Assembly: GCA_020028535.1 (NCBI GenBank)
Contig: JAIBHM010000025.1
Span: 1 to 15,006 of the forward strand
DNA from: Armatimonadota bacterium
Lineage (GTDB): Bacteria > Sysuimicrobiota > Sysuimicrobiia > Sysuimicrobiales > Kaftiobacteriaceae
Length of the DNA stretch: 15,006 nucleotides
Reading direction: 5' to 3'
Under the pieces are notes generated by a model. That model was not told the origin of the DNA, made no database searches, and saw nothing but the letters and a program-made list of their open reading frames with translations. Positions 6,907-14,614 of this stretch are shown here, one piece after another (positions within the stretch are counted from its first letter, which is position 1; every line of letters starts with the position of its first letter). The translations under genes were made by a program, and so were the position numbers.

Positions 6907-7800
6907 ATGTCCAGGTCCGGCACGTTGGCAGTCGCGTCGCTCATCGCAATCGTGCTGTTGATCGGCGGCGGAGCATACGGCAGTCCGACCTTGCCCCCAC
7001 CAATCAGGGTGAGCGGGTTTCAAACTCCGGAATCGGTTCTGCACGACCAGACCGCCGACGTCTACCTGGTATCCAACATCAACGGGAATCCTACGGCGGC
7101 CGATGACAATGGCTTCATTTCGCGTGTGGCGCCCAGCGGCCGGATCCTGGCGTTGAGGTGGATCGATGGCGGCTCGGCCTCGGTCACGCTGAACGCGCCG
7201 AAGGGCATGGCTATTGCCGGTGACACGCTATTCGTCACGGACATCACCGAAGTACGCATGTTTGACCGGCGCACGGGACGAGCCAAGGGATCGGTCGCGA
7301 TCACCGGTTCGACATTTCTCAACGACGCCGCGGCGGGACCCAGCGGCACGGTCTATGTCACGGACAGCGGCCTGAATCCTGACTTCAGTCCATCCGGGAC
7401 CGATGCCGTCTACCGGATCCGGAACGGGACGGTCTCCACCGTCGCCCGTGGCACGCACTTGAAGAATCCCAACGGCATTACCGTCCTGGGCAACGGCCGG
7501 CTGTTCGTGGTGACCTTTACCCAAACCGGCGAGACGTATGAACTCTTGCCGAGCGGCCAGCAGCAACACGTCCGGCGTCTTCCGAAGGGCCAGCTCGACG
7601 GGGTCGAGGTCGTGCAGGGTCTGGTCACCCTCGTGAGTAGTTGGGCTGCTTCGGCAGTGTATCGGGTGAGCGGCTCCAGCGTGCGCATCGTTGTCCCCAA
7701 TGTGCAATCCCCGGCGGACATCGGCTACGACCGGAAGCGCAACCGCGTCCTCATCCCAATCTTCATGGGGAATCAGGTTGTCATTCAGCGGTTGAAGTAG
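6907..7800 (+). CDS. Exported SMP-30/NHL-like beta-propeller protein
   Basis: This 297-residue protein has an N-terminal signal peptide (hydrophobic core about 7-22, likely cleavage near residue 25, AYG-S). The mature part is built of propeller-like repeats related to the SMP-30/gluconolactonase/LRE group: GFQTPESVLHD, then LNAPKGMAIAGDTLFVTD, FLNDAAAGPSGTVYVTD and LKNPNGITVLGNGRLFVV. In true gluconolactonases this fold binds a divalent metal and hydrolyses sugar lactones; whether this one is an enzyme or a binding protein cannot be told. The start has a perfect AGGAGG at 6893-6898, 8 bases before the ATG. The aldo/keto reductase begins only 8 bp after the stop, so the two are probably cotranscribed. 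Confidence 0.88.
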   Translation: MSRSGTLAVASLIAIVLLIGGGAYGSPTLPPPIRVSGFQTPESVLHDQTADVYLVSNINGNPTAADDNGFISRVAPSGRILALRWIDGGSASVTLNAPKGMAIAGDTLFVTDITEVRMFDRRTGRAKGSVAITGSTFLNDAAAGPSGTVYVTDSGLNPDFSPSGTDAVYRIRNGTVSTVARGTHLKNPNGITVLGNGRLFVVTFTQTGETYELLPSGQQQHVRRLPKGQLDGVEVVQGLVTLVSSWAASAVYRVSGSSVRIVVPNVQSPADIGYDRKRNRVLIPIFMGNQVVIQRLK

Positions 7801-7808
7801 ACTAAGAG

Positions 7809-8654
7809 TTGCGTCTAAAGCCGTTCGGGCGGACCGGAGTAGCAGTCCCGGCCATCGGCCAGGGCACGTGGTACATGGAGCGGGATGGCCGCCCGAACGC
7901 TGTGGCCGCCCTGCGTGCCGGGCTCGATCTGGGCGTGTCCCACATCGATACCGCGGAGATGTATGGCTCCGGCCTCGTCGAGGAGATCGTCGGCGAGGCG
8001 ATTGCCGGCCGACGTGAAAACGTGTTTCTGGTCTCGAAGGTCCTCCCCCAGCACGCCTCGTTTGAGGGAGTGCTTCGCGCCTGCGAGGGCAGCCTGGGTC
8101 GCCTGCGCACCGAGCATCTCGATGTGTACCTGCTGCACTGGCGTGGGTCGCATCCGCTGGAGCAGACGATCGGCGGGTTCGAGCGCCTCGTTCGCGATGG
8201 CAAGATCCGCTTCTGGGGCGTCAGCAACTTTGATGTGGAAGATCTCGAAGCAGCCCTGGCGATCGCGGGCGAGGGGAGGATGGCCTGCAACCAGGTGCTC
8301 TACCATCTTGAGGAGCGGGCGATCGAACACGAGGTCATCCCCTGGTGTAGGGAGCACGGCGTCGCAATCGTTGGCTACAGCCCGTTCGGGTCAGGTCGAT
8401 TCCCTTCCGCGACGAGCGGTGGTGGTCGAGCGCTTGCGGAGATCGCCCGCGCCCGCCGCATCACGCCCCGGCAGGTGGCACTCGCCTTCCTCGTTCGGGA
8501 AGACACGGTATTCGCGATCCCAAAGTCCAGCAGCGTCGAGCACGTGCGAGAAAACGCCGCCGCCGGGGACGTAGAGCTCTCAGCTGAGGAAGTGGAGCAG
8601 ATCGTGAACGCGTTCCCACTCGGCAGGCAGCCGCGAACCCTGCCGGCGCTCTAG
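7809..8654 (+). CDS. Aldo/keto reductase
   Basis: This is a 281-residue cytosolic NAD(P)H-dependent reductase of the AKR superfamily (TIM barrel). The catalytic tetrad is complete: Asp47 and Tyr52 in HIDTAEMYG, Lys77 in VSK and His110 in LLHW. The cofactor phosphate-binding region is seen in IPKSSSVEHVRENAAA. The start is a TTG (7809-7811); the protein then begins RLKPFGRTGVAVPAIGQGT, exactly where family members begin, and the next in-frame ATG is too far inside. The ribosome binding site is weak (AAGAG adjacent), in keeping with coupling to the propeller gene that ends 8 bp before. The substrate is unknown. The gene converges with the GNAT gene, with a palindrome between them. Confidence 0.93.
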   Translation: MRLKPFGRTGVAVPAIGQGTWYMERDGRPNAVAALRAGLDLGVSHIDTAEMYGSGLVEEIVGEAIAGRRENVFLVSKVLPQHASFEGVLRACEGSLGRLRTEHLDVYLLHWRGSHPLEQTIGGFERLVRDGKIRFWGVSNFDVEDLEAALAIAGEGRMACNQVLYHLEERAIEHEVIPWCREHGVAIVGYSPFGSGRFPSATSGGGRALAEIARARRITPRQVALAFLVREDTVFAIPKSSSVEHVRENAAAGDVELSAEEVEQIVNAFPLGRQPRTLPAL

Positions 8655-8662
8655 GACCCGAA

Positions 8663-8688
8663 CACAACTTGGTCCGAACCGAGTTGTG
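8663..8688. repeat. Palindromic repeat A, between aldo/keto reductase and GNAT genes
   Basis: CACAACTTGGT and ACCGAGTTGTG form an 11-bp stem (one T-G wobble) around the loop CCGA. The central 22 bases (8665-8686) match repeat B at 9255-9276 at 20 of 22 positions, and the shared flank CGAACA precedes both. The repeat lies 8 bases after the reductase stop and 4 bases beyond the GNAT stop, where a bidirectional terminator would sit, but no T-tract follows on either strand. Confidence 0.8.
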
Positions 8689-8690
8689 GG

Positions 8691-9242
8691 CTACCCGGAT
8701 GTCAGCATTGAGATTAACGACGGCAAATTGTCCCAGCCGTACGCCACTTCGGGCAGGGTCACACCCGGCAATTCAACCGGCTGTTCTTTGAGAAACCGAC
8801 CCCCCAGGACCTCGTAGAAGTGGCGAGCGCCGCGGTTGGCGGCCAGGACCCAGACGAGCATGGTTGAGATCTCGGCGGAGACGAGCGCTTTTCCAACCTG
8901 GTGGACCAGGAGCCGGCCGATCCCCTGCCCCTGCGACGTCTGGAGGACGTAGATCGCGTAGAGCTCTCCTTTGTATAGGGCATCCCCGGTCCGTTCCGGC
9001 CCACCCGATGCGAAGCCCACGATGCGGCCGGCATCTTCTGCCACGAACAGACTGCGGCCTCCCTCCCCCGACCTGCCCGCGGCCTCGCGCCACTGCTGCT
9101 CGCGTCGTTCGTAGGAAAGGTTCGCCAGGACGTCGTCAGTGATAACACCCCGATAGGTCGTGCGCCAGACATCGACATGTACGCGGGCGATACCCTGCGC
9201 ATCGCCTGTGGTCGCCTGACGGATGATCATGGGATGGCCCAT
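8691..9242 (-). CDS. GNAT-family N-acetyltransferase
   Basis: This 183-residue protein is a single GNAT domain that transfers an acetyl group from acetyl-CoA to an amine. The opening IIRQATTGDAQGIARVHVDVWRTTYRG is typical of the RimI-like/YhbS-like group. The acetyl-CoA pyrophosphate loop QGQGIG follows the beta-4 strand LYAIYVLQTSQ, and the motif B region ANRGARHFYEVLGG is also clear. The substrate is unknown. Possible starts are ATG 9242 or ATG 9230 (MIIRQAT, the more family-like); neither has a good ribosome binding site. The gene is bracketed by two near-identical palindromes (8663-8688 and 9255-9276). Confidence 0.92.
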   Translation of the reverse strand: MGHPMIIRQATTGDAQGIARVHVDVWRTTYRGVITDDVLANLSYERREQQWREAAGRSGEGGRSLFVAEDAGRIVGFASGGPERTGDALYKGELYAIYVLQTSQGQGIGRLLVHQVGKALVSAEISTMLVWVLAANRGARHFYEVLGGRFLKEQPVELPGVTLPEVAYGWDNLPSLISMLTSG

Positions 9243-9254
9243 TCAGGTCACGAA

Positions 9255-9276
9255 CAACTCGGTCCGGACCGAGTTG
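9255..9276. repeat. Palindromic repeat B, between thioesterase-like and GNAT genes
   Basis: This is a perfect 22-bp palindrome, CAACTCGGTCC followed by its reverse complement GGACCGAGTTG. It is in the same orientation as repeat A judging by the shared CGAACA flank. It starts 5 bases after the stop of the thioesterase-like gene and lies 12 bases before the GNAT ATG, so it could be the hairpin at the 3' end of the first transcript or an operator for the second. No T-tract follows. Confidence 0.85.
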
Positions 9277-9281
9277 AGTGG

Positions 9282-10004
9282 TCAGGTCGACTGCCGCAGA
9301 GCACGCGATACCTCGATCCCTTCCGGCGTGGACACCGACATCATCCATGCCCCGGCGGATGACCAGAGACGCCGGTGCAGGACGTCTCCCGGAAGGCTCT
9401 GCTGAAGAAACTCGAGCTCATAGACCGCCGGCCGGCCTTGCGTGTCCACCCGAGCACCATGTAGGGCGTCTTCGAACAGGTCGAGGTATCCGGCCGTGCT
9501 CATGTGGCCGCGCGGATCTGCCTGATGCCCCGGGACGATGTAGTCTGCCACGGACGCGCCGGGAGGAACCTCACCCAGGTCCAGGCGCTCGACGCGGAAT
9601 GGCGCGGCACGTCCCGGAAACGCGCGCTCCATCTCCGGCACGATACGCGCGGGCTGTCCATCGCGATCCGTGAAGATCCAATCCATCGTAATCTCGCCGA
9701 CCGGATCTCCCGACCCGGCACGCATGATATTCCGCCGCCGAGCCCAGATGCGGCGGAAGCCGACTACTTCTGTCGTGACCGTGACCTCGACACCGTAGTG
9801 AACGGACCCCTGCAGATCGAGATGAACACGCCGGACCAGCCAGTACAGGCCGTGCTCGTCATACCATGAGAGCGGGAAGCCCTCCCGGGCGGAGTGGGCG
9901 AACGCGGTCTCGATTGTATACCGGAGCAACACCGGAGCCCGCACGGCGCCGTCTGCTGCGCATTCGTCGAATCGCACCCGAAAGGTCGAACTGTGGGGTC
10001 CCAT
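9282..10004 (-). CDS. Acyl-ACP thioesterase-like double hot-dog protein
   Basis: The 240 residues form two hot-dog domains in tandem, as in bacterial relatives of the acyl-ACP thioesterases (FatA/FatB group) that release fatty acids from acyl carrier protein or CoA. The first domain (about 5-130) has FRVRFDECAADG, then RYTIETAFAHSAREGF and VEVTVTTEVVGFRRIWARR. The second (about 135-235) has DPRGHMSTAGYLDLFEDAL, the counterpart of the family's D-x-x-GH motif with the second-domain helix. The active-site residues cannot be named with certainty. The ATG at 10004 has no ribosome binding site and is only 15 bp from the start of the divergent ABC ATPase gene, so translation may be leaderless. A palindrome follows the stop by 5 bases. 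Confidence 0.8.
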   Translation of the reverse strand: MGPHSSTFRVRFDECAADGAVRAPVLLRYTIETAFAHSAREGFPLSWYDEHGLYWLVRRVHLDLQGSVHYGVEVTVTTEVVGFRRIWARRRNIMRAGSGDPVGEITMDWIFTDRDGQPARIVPEMERAFPGRAAPFRVERLDLGEVPPGASVADYIVPGHQADPRGHMSTAGYLDLFEDALHGARVDTQGRPAVYELEFLQQSLPGDVLHRRLWSSAGAWMMSVSTPEGIEVSRALRQST

Positions 10005-10006
10005 AG

Positions 10007-10012
10007 TATAGT
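10007..10012 (+). promoter_or_regulatory. Possible -10 element for a leaderless ABC ATPase transcript
   Basis: TATAGT lies 7 bases before the ATG at 10020, so transcription would begin at or next to the start codon. The best -35-like hexamer (TCGAAC, 9986-9991) is 15 bases away and weak. On the other strand, the same AT-rich patch reads TATACT directly before the thioesterase ATG. Evidence is motif and position only. Confidence 0.3.
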
Positions 10013-10019
10013 GTGAGCG

Positions 10020-10862
10020 ATGCTGCTGGAATTCCGCGACCTCACTCTGCTGTTTGACGGCACGGCCGCCCTCACCCGCCTCACCGCCACCCTCCGGGGC
10101 GGAGTCATCGCTCTGCTGGGAGCAAACGGCTCGGGGAAGACGTCAGTCCTGAAGATTCTGGCGGGCATCACGGCGCCAACCTCGGGGGCGGCGGTGATCG
10201 ATGGCGAGGAGGTCCGCGCCGGCCGGAAGTCATGGGTCTCCTATCTGCCGCAAGAAACGGGCTTCTTTCCATTCTTTCAGCATCCGACCCGAACACTGTC
10301 TCTCAGCATGCAGTTCCGAGGCATCCAGGATCCCGAAGCTCCACTGAATATCCTGGCCGCGCTGGGCCTGGAAGAGGAGGACCGCAGCGCCGAGGGATTT
10401 TCGGGAGGCATGAAGCAGAAACTCCGCATCGCGTCGGCGCTCGTCCACGCGCCACGGCTGTTGCTGCTCGACGAGCCGACCACAGGCCTCGATACACGGG
10501 AGCGGTTCCGCGTGCTGCGCTTGATCGAGCGTCTGCGGGGGCGTGTCTCAGTGGTGTTCTCCACGCATGATCCTCATGACGCGGCCGCCGTGGCCGACGC
10601 GGTTCTCATTCTCGGTCGTGGCCACGCGGTCGCTTCGGGAAATCCGGTTGACATCACGCGCGAAGCAGAAGGCGCGGTCTTCGAGATCACCGTCCCCGTG
10701 GACAGGCTGCCGGATGACGAAGGATATGAGATTGTCGAGGCGCACAGGGGTGATCAGGGCTATCGGCTGCGGATTCTCGGCACTCCCCCGCCCGGCGCGC
10801 GTCCCGTGGAGCCCACGCTGGAAGATGCCTACCTCCTGTTGACAGGACGCGACCTTCCGTGA
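10020..10862 (+). CDS. ABC transporter ATP-binding protein (ABC-2/CcmA-like)
   Basis: This 280-residue ATPase has all motifs for nucleotide binding and hydrolysis: Walker A GANGSGKT (34-41), Q-loop Gln78, signature FSGGMKQK (127-134), Walker B LLLLDEP (147-153) and the H-loop STHD (His183). The last 70 residues (about 210-280) form a C-terminal extension often seen in ABC-2-type exporters. No permease gene is next to it, so its membrane partner must lie elsewhere or the pair has been separated. There is no real ribosome binding site before the ATG, and the thioesterase-like gene diverges 15 bp away. The SLH-motif gene follows after 55 bp. The transported substrate is unknown. Confidence 0.93.
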   Translation: MLLEFRDLTLLFDGTAALTRLTATLRGGVIALLGANGSGKTSVLKILAGITAPTSGAAVIDGEEVRAGRKSWVSYLPQETGFFPFFQHPTRTLSLSMQFRGIQDPEAPLNILAALGLEEEDRSAEGFSGGMKQKLRIASALVHAPRLLLLDEPTTGLDTRERFRVLRLIERLRGRVSVVFSTHDPHDAAAVADAVLILGRGHAVASGNPVDITREAEGAVFEITVPVDRLPDDEGYEIVEAHRGDQGYRLRILGTPPPGARPVEPTLEDAYLLLTGRDLP

Positions 10863-10917
10863 CAATCGTCAGGTAGGATTGGGCATGTTGCATGTGCACC
10901 GTTAAAAGGAGGCCCTC

Positions 10918-11421
10918 ATGCGTGTCTTGCTGATCGCCACGATAGTGCTCGTGGTGGCGGCGACCGCCGCCGCTCAGCAGGCCCTCTCTCCTTTTGAGGA
11001 CGTGCCACCCTGGCATTGGGCGTTCGATGCCGTCAGGAGCCTTGCCGAACGAGGCGTCGTCCAAGGCTTCCCCAAGAACCATCCCGAACTCGCCGGGAAC
11101 GCGGTGACGCAAGTCTACGAGGCTTTTGCACACGCCACGCATACATCTGCGCGAGGGTGGGCTGAGTCGTTTTTGACCAACCTTCCTTCTGACTGGCCGC
11201 GGCCGCTGGAACGCTCCCGTGTCACGGGCTATGGCATCACGGACCGGGAGGTGCGTCTGCAGGGCGCGCGGGGGACGGTGACCTACCTGGCCGTCGTAAA
11301 TCTCAGGGGCGCCAACGCGGTCTCAGGCCGCGTTACAGTTACCGTCGTCAGGGATGAGGCAGGACGGTGGCGTGTCGACTACGCGACGCTCGCGGCAGCC
11401 CAGCCGGCGATCTTCAGATAG
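10918..11421 (+). CDS. Small exported protein with one S-layer homology (SLH) motif
   Basis: The 167-residue protein begins with a clear signal peptide (MRVLLIATIVLVVAATAAA, cleavage near 19-21). It is followed at once by a single SLH-like motif, FEDVPPWHWAFDAVRSLAER with GVVQGFP (26-52). SLH motifs bind cell-wall polymers and usually occur in threes; one is unusual but known from small proteins in several deep-branching phyla. Residues about 95-167 form a separate beta-rich region (VTYLAVVNLRG, RVTVTVVRDEAGRWRVDYA) like an NTF2-type or DUF4878-like fold, which is a guess. A perfect AAAAGGAGG ribosome binding site supports the start. It follows the ABC ATPase by 55 bp, possibly cotranscribed, and its 3' end overlaps the prenyltransferase stop by 8 bp. 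Confidence 0.82.
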   Translation: MRVLLIATIVLVVAATAAAQQALSPFEDVPPWHWAFDAVRSLAERGVVQGFPKNHPELAGNAVTQVYEAFAHATHTSARGWAESFLTNLPSDWPRPLERSRVTGYGITDREVRLQGARGTVTYLAVVNLRGANAVSGRVTVTVVRDEAGRWRVDYATLAAAQPAIFR

Positions 11422-12442
11422 CCGCGATCGCGCCCAGGGCCAATCCCGCGATGTAGGCCCACCCGAAGAGCCGGTTGTGGAGCAGGCATACCCGGTGGTA
11501 CCAGAGCGGCCAGCCCACATATCCCGGGGGCGGCTCGGTGGGTCGCGGCCGGCTCATCGTTGAGAGAGCCCGAAGCGCTTGAGGTAGCGCGACGACGACC
11601 AGGGCCGCGAACGGACTCACTCGCCCGAACGCGACCAACACCCCAACCACAACGTACATCCCCGCCACAATCAGGCGGTTCACCGCCCGCGCCCCGCGAT
11701 CACCGAGGACAACCGGCAGCGTGCGGTGTCCATGCTTACGATCGAATCCTGCCTGATCGATGTGCTTTCCCATGAGGATCGACATGACCCCCAGGCCATA
11801 AGGGATCGATGCGAGAAACGCGTTGGTCGACAGCTGTCCTGTAATCACGAAGTATCCGCCACCGATCATCAACGGTCCCCATACGAGAAAGGCCGCCACC
11901 TCACCCAGCCCAAGACTCTTCAACGGTTTCGGCGCGGCGTCATAGAGATATAGAAGCACGAGGCCTGCAAGTGCGAAGCCCAGGGCCACCGAACCACGGG
12001 CGATCCAGAAGTACACCATGATAGCGATACCGATGACGGCCAGTATGATGAGGCCGGCCCCGAGCGTCCGCGCGTCCAGGACGCCGCTCGCGAGGGGATG
12101 CATCGTATAACGCATCCGGGGAGAGTCGGGCGTGTCGTGGCCCCGCACATAGCCGAAGTAGTCGTTGCTGAGGTTGCTGATCATGTGCGCGGTGACGAAC
12201 CCGGTCAACACGAGGACAAATGACACAGGGTCGAACAGCCGGTCGCGGATCGCGAGCAACCCGGCGATGGCCGCGGCCTGGGCGGAAATGACGAGGATGA
12301 CGCTGCGGGCCGAAAATAGGAACTTCGCGACGGGATCGAGCCCCGTGGCCGATTCATCCTTCGGCGGATAGAAACCAACAAAGGCCCGCAACCAGAGCCG
12401 CGGCCCGCGACCAATACCGTGCCGTGTACTCGCCTGGGCCAT
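11414..12442 (-). CDS. UbiA-family prenyltransferase (MenA-like)
   Basis: A polytopic membrane protein of 342 residues with about eight to nine hydrophobic helices. UbiA enzymes attach a prenyl chain to an aromatic or other acceptor using a metal-bound prenyl diphosphate. The first motif is NLSNDYFGYVRGHDTPD (90-106, the ND-x-x-D-like diphosphate site) and the second is KHIDQAGFDRKHGHRTLPV (226-244), as in MenA and relatives of menaquinone biosynthesis. The N-terminal 30 residues are longer than usual. I cannot distinguish a menaquinone enzyme from other UbiA types, and no quinone-pathway gene is beside it. It is divergent from the S9 peptidase (134 bp apart) and converges with the SLH-motif gene with an 8-bp overlap. 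Confidence 0.87.
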   Translation of the reverse strand: MAQASTRHGIGRGPRLWLRAFVGFYPPKDESATGLDPVAKFLFSARSVILVISAQAAAIAGLLAIRDRLFDPVSFVLVLTGFVTAHMISNLSNDYFGYVRGHDTPDSPRMRYTMHPLASGVLDARTLGAGLIILAVIGIAIMVYFWIARGSVALGFALAGLVLLYLYDAAPKPLKSLGLGEVAAFLVWGPLMIGGGYFVITGQLSTNAFLASIPYGLGVMSILMGKHIDQAGFDRKHGHRTLPVVLGDRGARAVNRLIVAGMYVVVGVLVAFGRVSPFAALVVVALPQALRALSTMSRPRPTEPPPGYVGWPLWYHRVCLLHNRLFGWAYIAGLALGAIAAI

Positions 12443-12579
12443 GGTGGGGCTCTCTTCGGCGCCGGCCGGGCCTTCGCCCTGCAGCGCGCCCGGGACGTCT
12501 CAGGGTGCAATCCCCACAGGGAGCGCGGGGGGCGATGCCGTAAGTCGTCACTACATCCCCACTCCTCCGGAGGCCCGTG

Positions 12580-14586
12580 ATGAGCCCTCGCGCTGTTGAC
12601 ATCGAGGACATTCTGTCCGTTCGCTTCCCGCACGATCCAGCCGTCTCACCTGATGGCACCCGTGTGATCTTCGCGCTCGGGCGCCTCGACTACGAGTCGA
12701 ATGAGATTCGCTCCGCGCTCTGGATCGTTCCCGCCGGTGGCGGGCCGGCGCTACAGTTCACTGCAGGCGAAGGACGCGACGCCAAACCGATGTGGTCCCC
12801 CGACGGACGCCAGATCGCGTTCCTATCCACCCGCGGTGGAAAGCGTTTGGGCCGGAAGAAGGCCGCGGCGCAACTCTGGGTCATCCCCGCCTCAGGCGGC
12901 GAAGCCAGGCAACTCACGTTCTTCAGGCACGGCGCGGCGCAACCGGCCTGGTCTCCGGACGGCACGGCGCTCACGTTCGTCTCGCGGGGAAACCTCGAGA
13001 GACCCGAGCAGCGCGAAGATGAGGAGCTTATTGTCCGGGAGATCCGGCGCGCCAAGTACAAATTCGATGGCTCAGGATTCCTCGACGGACCGGCTCATGT
13101 CTGGACCGTCACCGCCGCCGGCGTGACGCCGCCGGCGCAGATTACGGAGGGGGAATACGATTACGAATTCCCTGTCTGGTTGAACGACCACGAAATCGTG
13201 TGTGTGGCCAGCCGCGCCGCCGATGCGGACCTCACGCTCATCCGTGACCTCTGGGCGGTGGACATCAGGACGCGCGAGATGCGTCAGCTCACCCAGCACT
13301 CCGGGCCCTGCGTGTCGCCGGCCAGATCCCCCGACGGACGGTGGATCGCTTTCATCGGCCACGATTTGCACGCGGCGACGGCGACGAACATGGGTGTGTT
13401 CATTACGCCGGCCGCCGGAGGTCCGGTGACGAACCTGACCGCCGGCTTTGACCGTTCGGTCGGCGCAGCCGTCGGCAGCGATGTCCGCATCGCTCCACTC
13501 GTCCCGAGCATCGCCTGGACTGGCGAGGGCGATGCGATCCTCTTCCCGGCCACCGACGCCGGCCAAACCCACTTGTACGCCGTTCGCCTCACCGACCGCA
13601 ATGTGCGACAGCTCACTTCCGGTGAGGAGGTCGTGAACGACTTCGACGCCGCCGGAGGAGCGACGGTGGTCCAGCGGATCGGCCCCGCGTCATTCGACGA
13701 ACTCTGGCTAGTGAATGACGATCGATCAACACAACTCACTCGGGTCAACGATGGACTCGCGTCGCAGGTCGTGATGCGAGCTCCGGAGCGGTTCTCTTAC
13801 ACCGGAGTGGACGGCTGGCCCATGGAAGGCTGGGTGCTGACGCCGCCCGGATTCGATTCCTCGCGGCGCTACCCGGCAGTCCTGCGCATCCACGGGGGAC
13901 CACACGCCGCCTTCGGCGATGCCTGCAGCCATCATGGACAGGTGCTGGCCGCGCGGGGCTACGTGGTCGTCTCGACTAATCCCCGGGGCAGCCAGGGCTA
14001 TGGAGAAGCGTTCACCAGGGCCGTCCTCGGCGACTGGGGCGGCAAGGACGCGCAGGACATCCTGCTCGGGTTGGATGCGGTCATTGCGCGAGGATTCGTC
14101 GATCCTGGACGTGTCGCCGTCACCGGTGGCTCGTACGGTGGATTCATGACCAACTGGATGATCACGCATACGACGAGATTCCGATGCGCGGTCACTGAGG
14201 TGTGCGTGAGCAACCTGCACAATTTCTACGGCACGAGCGACATCGGTGCCAGCTGGGGCGAGTTCGAGTGGGGCGCCAATCCCTGGGACGATCCGCAGAC
14301 CTTGCTGGCACACTCCCCGATCGCCTTTGTTCGGAATGTCCAGACGCCCGTGCTGATCACGGCCAACGAAGACGATCACCGCTGTCCGGTCGAGCAGTCA
14401 GAACAGTTCTTCATGGCGCTCAAGAAACTGGGGAAGGAAGCCGTGTTCCTGCGCTTCCAGGGTGAGAGCCACATGATGAGCAGTAGCGGCCGACCGAAAC
14501 AGCGGATTGAACGGCTGAAGCGGCTCCTGGAGTGGTACGCGACGCACCTGCAAGAGAGTATCCCCGCTGTTCTGGCAACTCGGTGA
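12580..14586 (+). CDS. S9-family serine peptidase (prolyl oligopeptidase/acylaminoacyl peptidase type)
   Basis: The 668-residue protein combines an N-terminal seven-bladed beta-propeller (about 1-390), with repeated SPDG motifs typical of WD40/TolB-like repeats, and a C-terminal alpha/beta-hydrolase domain (about 400-665). The catalytic triad is visible: Ser518 in GGSYGG, Asp599 in ANEDDHRCP and His631 in GESH. The oxyanion HGG (437-440 region, RIHGGPHAAFGD) is present. No signal peptide is seen, so it is cytosolic; family members trim short peptides or remove N-acylated residues. The ATG at 12580 is preferred because GGAGG (12569-12573) lies 6 bases before it; the GTG at 12577 is only 3 bases away. 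The GYD-domain gene starts 28 bp after the stop and is probably cotranscribed. Confidence 0.94.
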   Translation: MSPRAVDIEDILSVRFPHDPAVSPDGTRVIFALGRLDYESNEIRSALWIVPAGGGPALQFTAGEGRDAKPMWSPDGRQIAFLSTRGGKRLGRKKAAAQLWVIPASGGEARQLTFFRHGAAQPAWSPDGTALTFVSRGNLERPEQREDEELIVREIRRAKYKFDGSGFLDGPAHVWTVTAAGVTPPAQITEGEYDYEFPVWLNDHEIVCVASRAADADLTLIRDLWAVDIRTREMRQLTQHSGPCVSPARSPDGRWIAFIGHDLHAATATNMGVFITPAAGGPVTNLTAGFDRSVGAAVGSDVRIAPLVPSIAWTGEGDAILFPATDAGQTHLYAVRLTDRNVRQLTSGEEVVNDFDAAGGATVVQRIGPASFDELWLVNDDRSTQLTRVNDGLASQVVMRAPERFSYTGVDGWPMEGWVLTPPGFDSSRRYPAVLRIHGGPHAAFGDACSHHGQVLAARGYVVVSTNPRGSQGYGEAFTRAVLGDWGGKDAQDILLGLDAVIARGFVDPGRVAVTGGSYGGFMTNWMITHTTRFRCAVTEVCVSNLHNFYGTSDIGASWGEFEWGANPWDDPQTLLAHSPIAFVRNVQTPVLITANEDDHRCPVEQSEQFFMALKKLGKEAVFLRFQGESHMMSSSGRPKQRIERLKRLLEWYATHLQESIPAVLATR

Positions 14587-14598
14587 ACGAACATCGAC

Positions 14599-14605
14599 AA
14601 GGAGG
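14599..14605 (+). promoter_or_regulatory. Ribosome binding site that fixes the TTG start of the GYD gene
   Basis: AAGGAGG lies 9 bases before TTG 14615. No ATG is better placed: the nearest one inside (14630 region) would remove the first beta strand of the domain. The strong Shine-Dalgarno makes the TTG start convincing. Confidence 0.7.
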
Positions 14606-14614
14606 AATCTTACG

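Noticed and set aside
9252..9278. Integron attC site at repeat B (GTTGAGT fits GTTRRRY)
   Set aside because: The opposite core RYYYAAC is not present on the other side of the palindrome, the palindrome is much shorter than attC, and repeat A lacks both cores. No integrase gene is seen.
11414..11421. Overlap of the SLH-motif and prenyltransferase 3' ends as a regulatory antisense
   Set aside because: An 8-bp overlap of convergent stops is common in compact genomes and needs no special role.
12443..12576. TPP-riboswitch-like string GCACCCTGAGACG on the minus strand before the prenyltransferase
   Set aside because: The CUGAGA element occurs, but the second half of the riboswitch (ACCTGA, GGATAATGCCAGCG) is absent. 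A prenyltransferase is also not a usual target.
12443..12576. Cobalamin-riboswitch-like string GGGTGCAATCCCC on the plus strand before the S9 peptidase
   Set aside because: Only a short core resembles it. The B12 box GCCACTG and the closing GAGTCAGGA element are missing, and a peptidase would be an odd target.
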